Shown here: positions 45,402 through 56,300 of the stretch, piece after piece
How the letters are laid out: each line of letters opens with the position of its first letter
Position numbering within the stretch: the stretch's first letter is position 1
NCBI GenBank assembly: GCA_044432645.1
Contig: JAWXUM010000010.1
Span: 1-64,000, forward strand
From: SIG603 sp044432645
GTDB taxonomy: Bacteria; Bacillota; Clostridia; Oscillospirales; Acutalibacteraceae
Reading direction: 5' to 3'
Length of the DNA: 64,000 nucleotides
Translations under genes and position numbers: made by a program
Notes under the pieces: model-generated
Told to the model about the DNA's origin: nothing
Seen by the model: only the letters and a program-made list of their open reading frames with translations
Databases searched by the model: none

Positions 45402-45754
45402 ATACGACCGAATCTATAAGCCGAGTTCTGTTGTAAACAGTCATCTATCTTGGCTTGCAGTTGCCTGCAAGCTCACGCCACCTCCACAAGACTACCGAGC
45501 AGGTATATATGTCTTTCCACGGTGTTGCTTCGAGTAGGGTTTACATGTCCACAAAGTCCCCTTTGCGCCGGTGAGCTCTTACCTCGCCTTTCCACCCTTA
45601 CCTTAAAACTTAATTTAAGGCGGTATCTCTCTGTTGCACTATCCCTAGGGTCGCCCCCGGCGGCCGTTAGCCGTTACTCTTGCTCTATGAAGCTCGGACT
45701 TTCCTCAGACACTGGTTTTCGCCATATGCCCGCAACTGTTCAACTCGCTCGTAT
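45402..45754 (-). ncRNA. rnpB: RNase P RNA
   Basis: On the minus strand the conserved cores are present: GAGGAAAGTCCGAGCT at 45699-45716 region, ACGGCTAACGGCCGCC after it, and the end ACAGAACTCGGCTTA near 45415-45432. The ends pair as helix P1 (45744-45754 with 45402-45412, one mismatch), giving about 353 nt. The layout is that of bacterial type A, the catalytic RNA that trims the 5' ends of tRNAs. The 5' end lies only 4 nt after the pncB stop codon. Exact ends depend on P1. Confidence 0.9.
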
Positions 45755-45758
45755 ATTT

Positions 45759-47213
45759 TTAATACATTTTTTTAGCAAGCATCATATTTTTCTCTTGCCA
45801 TAAATCTTCTGACAAATCTACATAATAAGTGTGTGGATTTTCAAAACGTTTAACTTCTTCCCATAATTTATCAATTTGCTCTTTACTATACTCTCTAATT
45901 TGGTTTAAAGTTTTTTGGTTGTATAAACACTGTCCGTTTTCAAAAATTTTATTTCTCAAAGGTACAGCTGTGAAATTATCAACAACTTTTTGTTTCCAAG
46001 TATGTTCAGGGTCGAAAATTGTGTACGAATAACGGTCATCAATAATTTCGCCGTGTTTAGTAATTACATCGGCAAAAGCTTTGCCAGTTTCGTTATCGAA
46101 CAATCTCCAAATTTCTTTAAAACCTGGTGTTGTAATTTTAGCAACATTTTCACTAATTTTAATTTTAGGAATTAAAGTTCCATCGTCTGCCTCAACTGCT
46201 GAAAGTTTGTAAACTCCACCAAAAACTGGCTCAGATGAAGATGTAATCAGCCTTTCGCCTACTCCAAATGTGTCAACTTGAGCACCTTGAATAAGCATGT
46301 CACGAATAATATATTCATCAAGTGAATTTGAAGCACAAATTTTGCAATCAGGGAAACCAGCCTCGTCAAGCATTTTTCTAGCTTTTTTAGAAAGATAAGT
46401 AATATCACCACTATCAATTCTGATAGCTACAGGACGGTTGCCACTTGGAACTATAACTTCATTAAATACTTTTATAGCATTAGGAATACCAGATTTAACA
46501 ACGCTGTAAGTGTCAACTAACAATGTACAAGTTTTTGGGTATTCTTCAGCATACGCTTTAAACGCTTCATATTCACTGTCGAAAAGTTGTATCCAGCTAT
46601 GAGCCATTGTGCCAAGCGCAGGAACGCCAAAAGCTTGGTCAGAGATTGCACAAGCAGTTCCAACACAACCACCTATATACGCTGCTCTAGCACCATAAAT
46701 AGCGCCGTCAAAGCCTTGAGCACGCCTTGAACCAAACTCCATTACAGCTCTGCCATTTGCAGCTCTTACAATTCTATTAGTTTTAGTTGCTATTAAACTT
46801 TGATGATTTATACAAAGCAAAATCATAGTTTCAACAAATTGAGCTTGAATCGCAGGCCCTTTTACTGTAACCAAAGGTTCACCAGGGAAAATAGGTGTAC
46901 CTTCTGGCACTATCCAAACATCGCAAGTAAATTTAAAATCTTCTAAGTATTTTAAAAATTCTTCTCTAAATAATTTTTTTCCTCTTAAATATTCTATATC
47001 ATCACTAGAGAATTTCAAGTTATTTAAATAGTCAACTACTTGTTCTACTCCAGCCATTATAGCAAAACCACCATTGTCTGGCACACGTCTAAAAAACATA
47101 TCAAAATAACAGATTTTATTTTTAAACCCTTTTGCAAAATAACCATTTGCCATAGTTAACTCATAAAAATCAGTTAACATAGTAAGATTAATTCCTCTTT
47201 TAAAAAATTCCAT
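45759..47213 (-). CDS. pncB: Nicotinate phosphoribosyltransferase
   Basis: The 484-residue protein starts LTDFYELTMANGYFAKGFKNK and has the catalytic EFGSRRAQGFDGA, the dinucleotide-type PRGTMAHSW-like ALGTMAHSWIQ and RIDSGDITYLSKKAR. It makes nicotinate mononucleotide in the NAD salvage pathway. Length and C-terminal part fit the Gram-positive group. The ribosome site AAAGGAAAA is moderate. The stop abuts rnpB. Confidence 0.93.
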   Translation of the reverse strand: MEFFKRGINLTMLTDFYELTMANGYFAKGFKNKICYFDMFFRRVPDNGGFAIMAGVEQVVDYLNNLKFSSDDIEYLRGKKLFREEFLKYLEDFKFTCDVWIVPEGTPIFPGEPLVTVKGPAIQAQFVETMILLCINHQSLIATKTNRIVRAANGRAVMEFGSRRAQGFDGAIYGARAAYIGGCVGTACAISDQAFGVPALGTMAHSWIQLFDSEYEAFKAYAEEYPKTCTLLVDTYSVVKSGIPNAIKVFNEVIVPSGNRPVAIRIDSGDITYLSKKARKMLDEAGFPDCKICASNSLDEYIIRDMLIQGAQVDTFGVGERLITSSSEPVFGGVYKLSAVEADDGTLIPKIKISENVAKITTPGFKEIWRLFDNETGKAFADVITKHGEIIDDRYSYTIFDPEHTWKQKVVDNFTAVPLRNKIFENGQCLYNQKTLNQIREYSKEQIDKLWEEVKRFENPHTYYVDLSEDLWQEKNMMLAKKMY

Positions 47214-47252
47214 AATATTTTCCTTTTTTTACTAACATAATAACTGCTTAAT

Positions 47253-47281
47253 ATTATACCAATTTATGGCGATTTATTCAA
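47253..47281 (-). promoter_or_regulatory. Promoter of pncB
   Basis: On the minus strand TTGAAT (47276-47281), 17 bp, TATAAT (47253-47258), near consensus and 40 bp before the start codon. Confidence 0.75.
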
Positions 47282-47286
47282 GTATT

Positions 47287-47384
47287 AATTTAAATTTAAT
47301 TTTAATTTAATTTTATAATTATTTTTTAGAAATATAGCACATATTTTTATAAAATACTTGATAAATTTTATAAAAATTTATCAA
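47287..47384. other. AT-only tract and palindrome between pncB and Xre genes
   Basis: A stretch of about 45 bp without G or C (47287-47330) is followed by a perfect 11-bp inverted repeat (TTGATAAATTT at 47358-47368 with 47374-47384). The repeat lies about 85 bp before the Xre gene and may be its operator. No gene is seen between 47214 and 47469. Confidence 0.4.
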
Positions 47385-47469
47385 AATTCATATTTTGTTA
47401 ATATTTAACGTGTATTATGTATATATATTATATTTCATAAATATTATACAAATATTAAGGAGGTACAAA

Positions 47470-47715
47470 ATGCGACTAAGAAAACAAGCTTTAGGCGATA
47501 AAAATTTAATTGGCAAGCGAGTCGAATCTGCAAGAAAAAGTCAAGGAATGAAACAAAAAGAACTTTTAGCACAATTGCAAGTTAAAGGTTTAGACATGAA
47601 CGCCTCCGGCCTATCAAAAATAGAAGGTCAAACTCGCTCGGTAAACGATTATGAATTGTTGGCTTTTTCAGAAATTTTAAATATACCAGTACTTTGGCTT
47701 TTAACTGGCAAATAA
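47470..47715 (+). CDS. Xre-type helix-turn-helix regulator
   Basis: The 81-residue protein is a single HTH domain: IGKRVESARKSQGMKQKELLAQLQVKG, then SGLSKIEGQTRSVNDYELLAFSEILNIP. AAGGAGG precedes the ATG at 47470. It has no other domain, so it probably acts as a small repressor, perhaps of its own gene. No phage genes are close. Confidence 0.85.
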   Translation: MRLRKQALGDKNLIGKRVESARKSQGMKQKELLAQLQVKGLDMNASGLSKIEGQTRSVNDYELLAFSEILNIPVLWLLTGK

Positions 47716-47740
47716 TCTATAGCCCACTATGTAATAATTA

Positions 47741-47768
47741 TAGGAACGAAATTCGTTCCTATTTTTTT
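47741..47768 (+). terminator. Terminator of the Xre gene
   Basis: A 10-bp stem (47741-47750 and 47752-47761) with a tiny loop is followed by seven Ts. Confidence 0.8.
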
Positions 47769-48024
47769 ATGTTAATTCAAATGTGTCGCCCTTGTCAGAG
47801 CTGTATGTGCCTATTAATTGCTCATATTGTGCGCTGTATAAATCCTTATCAAAAATTTCAGTTATAGCACCACCAGTTTCTACTAATTTAGTAGGGTAAT
47901 AATATCCAGCATAGTCGACATATTCAATGAATTCACAAATTTCAAAAAATGTATAATACATTAAATTGACTGTATTGTAGTCATCGTCATAGTCTTTTAG
48001 TACCGATAAATCCAGGAGTAACAA
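47767..48024 (-). pseudogene. Probable remnant of a small secreted or membrane protein
   Basis: An open frame of about 85 codons encodes an acidic Tyr-rich product (YDDDYNTVNLMYYTF). Its only start is a TTG without ribosome site. In the same frame the codons upstream of the TTG encode a hydrophobic stretch (IKQLIILAYLLLLDL), like the core of a signal peptide, but no start codon lies before the stop that begins the frame. This looks like a decayed gene; a false frame cannot be excluded. No homologue is recognised. Confidence 0.35.
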
Positions 48025-48091
48025 ATATGCTAGAATTATTAACTGTTTTATATATTTTGCAAATTATCAAGATAAACTACTTAACAAAAAC

Positions 48092-48120
48092 TTGCTTAAA
48101 ACATTGATTTTTGTTATAAT
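48092..48120 (+). promoter_or_regulatory. Promoter of the ECF sigma operon
   Basis: TTGCTT (48092-48097), 17 bp, TATAAT (48115-48120). This is a sigma-A-type promoter, so basal expression need not depend on the ECF factor itself. Confidence 0.65.
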
Positions 48121-48157
48121 TATAGTATATTTAAGTATATTTTAAAGGTGGATAAAA

Positions 48158-48712
48158 ATGTATTCTGATAAGATTTTGTATGACAGATTTTTGCAGGGCG
48201 ACAATGATGCACTTGAAAAATTAATCGACATATACAAACAGAGTTTAACTTTATTTTTATATGGTTTTTTAAAAGACATGAAAGAATCTGAAAATATGAT
48301 GATTGATGTTTTTGCTATGCTTGTAGTTAGTGGTGGAAAATTTAAAGGGAACTCTAGCCTTAAAACATATTTATTCGCCATTGCAAGAAATGAAGCGTTA
48401 AAACACCTTAAAAAAAATAAACCTCATATCAGGCTAGATGAAGTTAGTGAAAGCTTGTTTTCAACCGATGATTTTGTGGAAGTTGACTTATTAAAAAAAG
48501 AAAAAAACCGACAACTTTATATGTGCATTGAAAAACTACAAGACGATTACAGAGAAGTTTTATTTTTACTTTATTTTGAAGATATGAGTTATAAAGAAGC
48601 TGGTTTTGTTATGAAAAAAAGTGAAAAGCAAATTACAAACCTTGCTTATCGCTCAAAAAAAGCACTAAAAGAAAAGCTTGAAAAGGAGGGCTTTGTTTAT
48701 GATGGAGAATAA
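48158..48712 (+). CDS. ECF-type RNA polymerase sigma factor
   Basis: The 184-residue protein has sigma region 2 (RFLQGDNDALEKLIDIYKQSLTLFLYGFLKD, with FKGNSSLKTYLFAIARNEALKHLKK for 2.4) and region 4 (LQDDYREVLFLLYFEDMSYKEAGFVMKKSEKQITNLAYRSKKALKEKL), with an acidic linker and no other domain, as in group IV (ECF) sigma factors. The downstream gene overlaps its end and encodes a probable anti-sigma. AAAGGTGG precedes the ATG. Confidence 0.9.
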   Translation: MYSDKILYDRFLQGDNDALEKLIDIYKQSLTLFLYGFLKDMKESENMMIDVFAMLVVSGGKFKGNSSLKTYLFAIARNEALKHLKKNKPHIRLDEVSESLFSTDDFVEVDLLKKEKNRQLYMCIEKLQDDYREVLFLLYFEDMSYKEAGFVMKKSEKQITNLAYRSKKALKEKLEKEGFVYDGE

Positions 48713-49019
48713 GGAAATTTTGTCTAAAGTTTTAAAAAAGTCAGATGAACTAAAAGAAGAAAAAGCTAGAAAAAAACGAAAGATTTACACTTGCGTTTCT
48801 TTAGTTGCTAGTTTTATATTCATTATATCGCTTTCGTTCGCAATGCCTGTTCTTATGGAAAGTGTAAATTTTAGCGCACTTGCAAACAATGCAAACACAG
48901 GCACGTTTTTTGCAACAAGACCATATTTAGGATATATTATCATGGGAATTATTTCCTTTATTTTAGGAATTGTGGTGACACTGATTTGTTATAAAATCAA
49001 GAATAACGAAAGGAAATAG
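48699..49019 (+). CDS. Two-TM membrane protein, probable anti-sigma factor
   Basis: The 106-residue protein starts at an ATG pair (48699/48702) after AGGAGG and overlaps the sigma stop by 14 bp. A charged cytoplasmic N terminus of about 28 residues, one membrane helix (about 29-49), an outside loop and a second helix (about 76-98) fit a short anti-sigma that holds the ECF factor at the membrane. No zinc motif HxxxCxxC is present. The second helix resembles that of the protein at 57149-57457. The anti-sigma role rests on position and topology. Confidence 0.6.
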   Translation: MMENKEILSKVLKKSDELKEEKARKKRKIYTCVSLVASFIFIISLSFAMPVLMESVNFSALANNANTGTFFATRPYLGYIIMGIISFILGIVVTLICYKIKNNERK

Positions 49020-49021
49020 TT

Positions 49022-49648
49022 ATGAGTATTTTTGAACTTGTGGACAATATATTTCAGCTCGTTATCACTTTAGGAGTAGGTGCTACTGCTTGTGTTTTAG
49101 CTTTTAGAAAAGTAACTTTTTTGCCTTTTCAATATTTAACTGGTGCGTCTATCTGTTTTTTTACAGGCACACTTTACTGGACGATTTATTTTATTATTTA
49201 CGGCGATTTCCCCTATTATTTTTCTGCAAGTGAACTTTGTTACATGTGTAGTTACCTGTTTTTAATTGGACTTAGTTCATTGATTTTTAAGGAAAATAAA
49301 CTCGAAAAACTTAACTTAAAACAAAATTTATTATCCCTAATTTTGCCAGTTTTTGTTGTGATAATTAATTCTATATCATTTATTATGTACGGTGGCTTAC
49401 TTTGGAACTTATATTATGCTGTACCACTTATTATTTTAGCGTATACCTCTAGCAAAAATGTATTTGTTATAAAAAGCAAGGCACTGTTCAATTTTAACTT
49501 AACAGTAATTTGTTTTGTTATTTTTAATAACATGATGTTTTTAGTATCCTGTTTTGGGCTTAATAACCTTTATGTTTTGTTTGACATATTTCTTGTACTC
49601 ACATTTCCTACCATGTTGTTTTTTCTTAAAAAGGAGAGTGAATTATGA
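49022..49648 (+). CDS. Multi-TM membrane protein of unknown function
   Basis: The 208-residue protein has about seven hydrophobic segments and almost no loops. I do not recognise the family. It begins 2 bp after the stop of the putative anti-sigma gene and its stop overlaps the PrsW-like gene by 4 bp, so it is made with the signalling proteins and may be a sensor or partner of the protease. Confidence 0.7.
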   Translation: MSIFELVDNIFQLVITLGVGATACVLAFRKVTFLPFQYLTGASICFFTGTLYWTIYFIIYGDFPYYFSASELCYMCSYLFLIGLSSLIFKENKLEKLNLKQNLLSLILPVFVVIINSISFIMYGGLLWNLYYAVPLIILAYTSSKNVFVIKSKALFNFNLTVICFVIFNNMMFLVSCFGLNNLYVLFDIFLVLTFPTMLFFLKKESEL

Positions 49649-50280
49649 TTTATGCTGAAAATATTTTAGTTTTCTTAGTTGCTCCTTTTATTATTGGTTT
49701 GTTCCTTTTAAAAGGTGAAAGCAGACGGTTTGTAGCTTTCTTTTTGGTTGGTTCGACTGTGTGCTTGTTGTCGTCGTATATCAATAGTTTTATAGCTGGC
49801 GTGTGTGAAATGAGTTCGGTTGATGCTATAATTAAGGTTACACCGATGATTGAAGAAGTTATGAAAGCCTTGCCACTTTTGTTTTATATGATTATTTTTG
49901 TTCCTAAAAAAGATAATATTTTGATGTGCTCCATTGCAACTGGTATAGGCTTTGCCACCTTTGAGAACTGCTGTTATGTTGTGACACAGGGTGCTGATGA
50001 TTTTTATTTTGTGTTAATTCGAGGTTTTGCCGTTGGCATAATGCATATTTTGTGCAGTTTGGCTTTGGGTTATTCCCTTGGTTTTGGCACTCGGCAAAAA
50101 CATTTTTCGTGGCTGGGTGTGTTTGCAAGTGTTAGTATTTGCATAAGTTATCACGCTATTTATAACCTTTTAGTATCTGGCGAAGGCGCTTGGCAATTTT
50201 ACGGTTACTTTATGCCATTTGTAACAGCTGTTGTTATTATTATCATAAAAAATTTAATGCCTATTATTAAAAATAAATAA
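49645..50280 (+). CDS. PrsW-family intramembrane protease-like protein
   Basis: The 211-residue protein has about eight membrane segments and the PrsW hallmarks: an IEEVMKALP motif (Glu-Glu-x-x-Lys, residues 72-76), the FATFENCCY motif near residue 107 and an in-membrane His (IMHIL, and SYHAIYNLL). In Bacillus PrsW makes the first cut in anti-sigma RsiW to free sigma-W. Here the same protein types occur in one operon. The substrate would be the two-TM protein at 48699. Confidence 0.8.
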   Translation: MIYAENILVFLVAPFIIGLFLLKGESRRFVAFFLVGSTVCLLSSYINSFIAGVCEMSSVDAIIKVTPMIEEVMKALPLLFYMIIFVPKKDNILMCSIATGIGFATFENCCYVVTQGADDFYFVLIRGFAVGIMHILCSLALGYSLGFGTRQKHFSWLGVFASVSICISYHAIYNLLVSGEGAWQFYGYFMPFVTAVVIIIIKNLMPIIKNK

Positions 50281-50283
50281 AAT

Positions 50284-50311
50284 AACTCCCCTCAAATTTT
50301 TGAGGGGAGTT
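50284..50311. terminator. Bidirectional terminator
   Basis: A 13-bp perfect stem (50284-50296 and 50299-50311) lies between the convergent ECF operon and the giant surface gene, with T tracts on both strands. Confidence 0.9.
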
Positions 50312-50323
50312 TGGTGTTTGTTT

Positions 50324-53300
50324 TTATTCTGTTGTGTCTATATATTCCACAGTGCTATTCACACTTGAAATATAATCTTTTACATTGTCGATAAATTCAC
50401 AATCTATAAAGGTAATCTTTTCAAATGCTATAATAACATAATTTCCATAACCGTTTTCTCCCATTGTCGTGCTACCACTAATAATGCAATTAGTCATGTT
50501 AAGGGTTCCGTCACCATATGAATTATATTCGCTATCCCAATTTGAATATATTATGATACCGTCATACATAGCGTTGATATCAAAATCAATGTCAGAAATT
50601 TCAGTTGCACCACTAGCAGAAATGCCTATACAGCAAGCATCGCAAGTAAAGCTTGCTTCGTTTGCTCCTTGCATCACAAATGTTCCTTGAGTGTAAACCC
50701 AGCCATCTGCTTCAATAGGTTCTTCTGTAATTTCATCATAGTACTCGTATGTACCCTGTGTAAGTGGTAAATAAAGTATAATGTATTGGTCGCCGCCAGT
50801 AGCTATGTTTTGCTGAGTTAAGTTAACATCGCCATCAATAGTCAATGTAAAATCTAAACCATAAGCATAAAGTATAAATGCATTAATTGGGTCAACCTCT
50901 ACCCCCTCTCCACTTATCCAAGGGAATTCTTCAAATTCGTAATCTCTTTGGGTTAAGTTTTGAACTGTTAAATCTTTAAGAGTTAAAGTTTTAACTTCGT
51001 AATCGACTATAATTGTAAGGTCTACTGCTTCACCAGAAAGAATTAAATCGTCCGAATTAATCCATAAAATACCATTTTCTGTGTCAAATTCATAACCCAA
51101 TTCATCTTCGCTTACATTGTCTATACTAGCCTCAAATGTATTGGTGTCGTAAATATTGGTATCGTTTTCGTTAGAAATAGTAAATGTGCCGTCTAAATTC
51201 TGATAAGCTGAAATTGTAACATCTTGGCTTGGCATTGTGAAAGCTTCGTCATTATTAAGAGTTGCACCACTTACTTCCCATTCTCCATAACCAATTATAG
51301 TATCTTTGACAGTTACTGTTTCGCCTATATCAATAGCAGTTTTGCTGTACTGTGTAGTGCCTGTCATATAAGTTATATAAACCGAAGTTAGTGTACCTGT
51401 GACAGTTACATTGTCAGTAATTGTGTAATTGTCAAAGTCTGTTGTACCTACGTTTTCGATGCCCCAACCACTCCAAATTTTCACACTAGCGTCAGTAGGA
51501 GTTTCTAATAATTCTGCCAAATTGTCGCCATAATGAGCTGTTTTAGTAGTTGTTTCAACTGTGCCGTTAGTGTCAAGTTCGAATGTTACAGTATAGTCGA
51601 TATAATCGTATTCAACTGTAATAGTCATATTTTTTGTAAATTCAGTTGGGTAAGCTGACCAGCCTGTAAACTCGTAAATATCGCCACTCATCACATAATC
51701 TGGAACCTCTGTCATGTAAAATTCTTCACCCACAACACCAGTATATGTTTTGTATGCTGTGCTACTTTCTTCGCTATAGGCAAATGTAATAGTACAAGTT
51801 TGCTCCCAAACAGCTGTTGCTGTTATGTCGCCAGTTACTGTAAAGCTATCGCCTACTTCGTAAAGGGTATCGCCTATCTCCCAGCCTTTAAACACATAAG
51901 TATAGTCAGCTGTTTCAACATTTTCTTGACTTTCTACTGTAATGTCTGTGCCGTAGTCCACATCTTCTTTGTTTTCTAACTCGCCGATATCATCACTGAA
52001 AGTCACTGTGTACTCTCTGGCTTCTGTGCTGTATTCAAGGTAAATGTCAATGCTTGTAGCACCCATGTTTGTGTAGTAACCAGTATAAGTTGTTATAGTT
52101 TCATCTGTAATAGTTGGTTCTTTTTCATAAGCATACCAATCATTTACAAAGTCTTGATAATCATTATATATGCCTTCAAAACTATCAACAGCTACATAAT
52201 TAATCACTCCGTCTGTTTTACTGTAAACTTTAGCTGAATACTCTATTTCTACTTTTTCGTAAACTGCTGTGAATGTCATATTTTCTTGAGAATATACAGT
52301 TATATCACCAATTGAATACTCATTTTCGTCTTGGTCTTGCCAGTACGGAATATCATAATAATATGAAAGTTCATCGTCTATTGTTGGCTCTACCAATGCA
52401 AGGTAGAACAAACTTGGTTGCATTGCATAGTCCTTTAGCACATACATACTAACAGTGTAATCATCAATAATTGTAACATCACGATATTCATATGAATAGC
52501 TTGTTTCAATAGTATCAATAGCATTTGCAAGTTCTGTTTCGTCAAAAGCTACTTCACCTGAACTTACTGTCATTTCATAGAATGTTTGATAATACGGTGT
52601 AATGCTTAGGCTGTCATAATAAGTCGTATATGTTCCAGTAAAGTTAGACATTGTATCGTCTATTTCGTCTTCTGCAAAATAATACTTATATTCATTATCG
52701 CCATAAGAATATGCCCACATAAAGTCTTTTGCTATTCCACTGTCAAGCTCTGCATTATCTTCCAAAGCATACTGCTGTAAAATAGTGGTAACTTCTTCTG
52801 GAATATCTGCCATATATTCTACTTCGTACTCATATTGATTTCCTAAGTAATCTTCTATATAAATAGTATAAGTACATGTTTCATAAACAGCAGTATAAGT
52901 TACATCTTTATTAGTACAAGGTAGATTGCAATTTCCGTCTTCATCTATAGTATAATCAACTTCGCCGTCGCCGTCTGCGTCCCAACCAGCAAATGTTTGG
53001 TAAGATTTAACACTATAGGCATAGTATGAACCATAAGACGGAGCTTCGTTATAACCTAATTCTTCGGTATGAGTTACAGTAGAGTTTGTTACATAAGTAA
53101 CTGTGTAATCATCTACATCATAATTAGCAATATAAACCAAATTAGCATCATTATAATAACCCAAAAATAGTTTTGCTTGGTTTATAGCATCCGATTTAGT
53201 CCAGCTTTCATCACTAACAGAAAAACCTGTTTGACCAACTATATAATTTTGTGGGTCTATACTTACATCTGTGTAAACAGCTGACAAATTATTATAATCT

Positions 53301-56300
53301 ATATCATAAATCGTTGTATAGTCGCTAGTATTATAAAGCGATACACTTTCGACTGTGTAGAAACTACCGTCTTCTACATTTATGTCAGGAATTTCACCGT
53401 TAGTTACTGCTAAAACATCATAAGTATAAACACCGTTATCAAGATAAACATAAGCAATATATGATTGTCTTTCTTCGGCTGTTACAGTATAGGTTGTATC
53501 CTCTGTCATATAATTATCGGTTGGGTCTATATCCCATGTGCAGTAATCTGATAGATAAGTTCCCATTCCGTCGTCATAGAATTTATAAACTTCGTCTAAA
53601 GCATATTGCTGAATTAACTCATCACTTGCATTTGCATAAATATCAAAATATCCTGTTTGAGTGCCAGCGACAGAAGTTCTAGTACCTAAAGTGATAAGTT
53701 CTCCGTCGGTAGTTTCAAATTGGAAGGTAGCTGTGTAAGCTTTGCCAACATTTGAAGCATCAAAACCGTCGGCAACCCATATACATTCAACATCGCCTGC
53801 ATCACGGAATGTGCTTAAGGTTGTGCTTAATTGGTCACCACAATAAGTTATAGTTAAACCTATATCTTCTGCATACAGGTCGCCACTGCTACCAATATAA
53901 TAATCTTCGTATGTAATGCTAGTATCAAAGTAATCTGTAAGACGTAATTCACCATATACTTCGTAATAGTTAGAATATAGGTTAAATTCATCTTGGTCAA
54001 AGATTATATTAGGAATCCAGTCGCCGTTTTCATCACACACATAAGTTGTTCTTATGTATGGAATGTCAGTAGTTTCATACACACCAAATCTATTACTTTG
54101 CTCTATAGGCATTACTACAATATCACCAGATGTAATGTCCAAATATTCGCCGTAATAAGTTGGCAGTATGTCGTATATACTGGTGTATTCCCCTGTTAGC
54201 ACACCATAACTTAATTCAGCGTTATGAGTTTCGTCCGCCAACTCTAGGTATACATACTGGTTACCAACCGATAGGAATGGAATTTTTATTTCCACAATCG
54301 ACCATTCGCCCTCGGCTTCAAACAAGTTTGACCTTGCAAATATATATGACTCTATATACAAACCCATCTCCATATATATACCACCACTTAGGCTTTGGCT
54401 CGTACCACCACTATAATATTGTTTTACATAATTATAATGTAAATATCCGTATATATCTATATATGCACCAAATTCAAAACCAGCACCAACTTCTCCAACA
54501 TTTTTTAAAAATGCCATTGATACAGAAATTTCAGATTGCATACCAGCTTTTAAACCTATATAACCACAAGCATACAAGTCAAAACTATAACCTGCTGGAC
54601 GCATTTCTTCTGAATAAAATTCAATGTCTTGTGTTCTGGTAGAGCCTACAACTCCAAATTTTTGAGAAGTAATATAAGAGAACTCGGTTTGTAAACCAGC
54701 TGCGAAGTCTATGCTTACTACAAAGTTAAAATATATATTAATATCAAAAACATAAGCAACATTAAATGAACCAGTTGCTATTGGAGCGTTAAAAAGTTCT
54801 ATAGAGTCGCCTTCGTTTTCAAGAAGTGCTAACATACGAGCAACTATATTATCGTTTTCTTCTTCTAGCTCATCATCTGTCAAAGCTTCTGATATTGTGC
54901 TTGCTATTTCTTTTGAAATGTCAACATATTCTGAAATATCTGGCACTTCGTCAGCACTAGCATCGAAGTCTGAACTTGACTCTGGTGTGTCTGGATTTTC
55001 TTCTGTATCATCAGAAAATTCTGCTGAACAAACAAGAATTTCAAAACCAATGTCAGTTTCTGACTCTAACCACACATAATAATGGAAGTCAGCTGAAGAT
55101 TCGTCATAGCTTTCACTTTGGCTGTAAAGTCTACCAACAAATGACTCTGTAATATCGATAGTAGCATCTATATAAACACCGTTGTCAAGTTTTACCGCAT
55201 AATTTACTTCAACTTGAATACCAAAACATTCATCGCTAATATCATTAAAATCAACAAAATTGTCATTTTGCATTTGCCCTATTGTAACTGTAACAGTTAG
55301 ACCGTCATAGAGTTTATCAAGCGTGATTATTTGGTTTTCTGATGTGTTATTAAAATATACATTTTCAGATAAAGTATCACTTGTAGACATAGAAGATATA
55401 GAATTTTCAGCTTCTACTAAAGCGTCCATATCTATGGTAAATGCCTGTGTTCCGTCACCAAGGCTTGTAACGGTTTCGTTTTGTGACAAAGCGACAGCAA
55501 GCATGTATGTAAGCTCAGCTACACCTTCACTTTCTTTTATTTCCTTTGCCATAGCTACTGTATCTAGGTCAGCAAGCATATCGCTAACAGAGAATTCTTC
55601 CGAAGTATAAATATCTACCGAAGAATATATATCATCATATTCACAGCCTATATATGAGAATGAGCAGTTACCGTTTTCGTCATAATCAACTGATGTTACT
55701 TTTATTGCTCCATATTGTGAAACATCGTCACCATTTTGCAAAATAATAATATCGTCAACTTCTATTTCTGTTTTATTGTCAATTAATATACTATTAAAAA
55801 TAGTTTCCAAATTTTCACTTGTAGCACTTGCATAACCCATTACTAATTCTTCATCAGTATTAGTAATAGATAAAAGGCTTTCATCTATTTCAAAAAATGT
55901 TGCGTCTTCTTTGTATTCTACAATTTCTACTTCTTCTTTATAAATAGAATATGTTAAAGTAGTGATTACATCAAGGTTATAGCCATCTTTAGTTGGCGAA
56001 ATAAGTGTTACACCTTCTAAAAATACAACTTCATACATACTGCCCTCATCATATCCACCATCTGCTGTAATGGTGTAGTTATTCCCACTTGAAGTCACTA
56101 TGTATTTAACATCTATGCCTGTCACTGAACTTGAACCAAAAACTTCAGTTATTTGCACATAGCTTGAAAGGTTAGAACTGGTGATTTTCTCTTCGCTATA
56201 AACTGTAAAGCTAAAAGTTGTAGCTTGGTCAAGTAAAGCCATTTCTGTGCTTTCAAACTCCGTGTATTCAATTTCATCTTCTTGGAATTTTGCGTAAATT

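Noticed and set aside
45450..45803. Plus-strand open frame of 117 codons
   Set aside because: It lies antisense over RNase P RNA and the end of pncB; the RNA's conserved cores explain the sequence.
48027..48104. A 25-codon plus-strand frame after AGGAG just before the ECF sigma promoter
   Set aside because: It is very short, overlaps the remnant frame on the other strand and has no recognisable product.
54160..54642. 160-codon plus-strand frame within the giant gene
   Set aside because: It is antisense to the surface gene, His/Tyr/Gln-rich by codon mirror, without a ribosome site.
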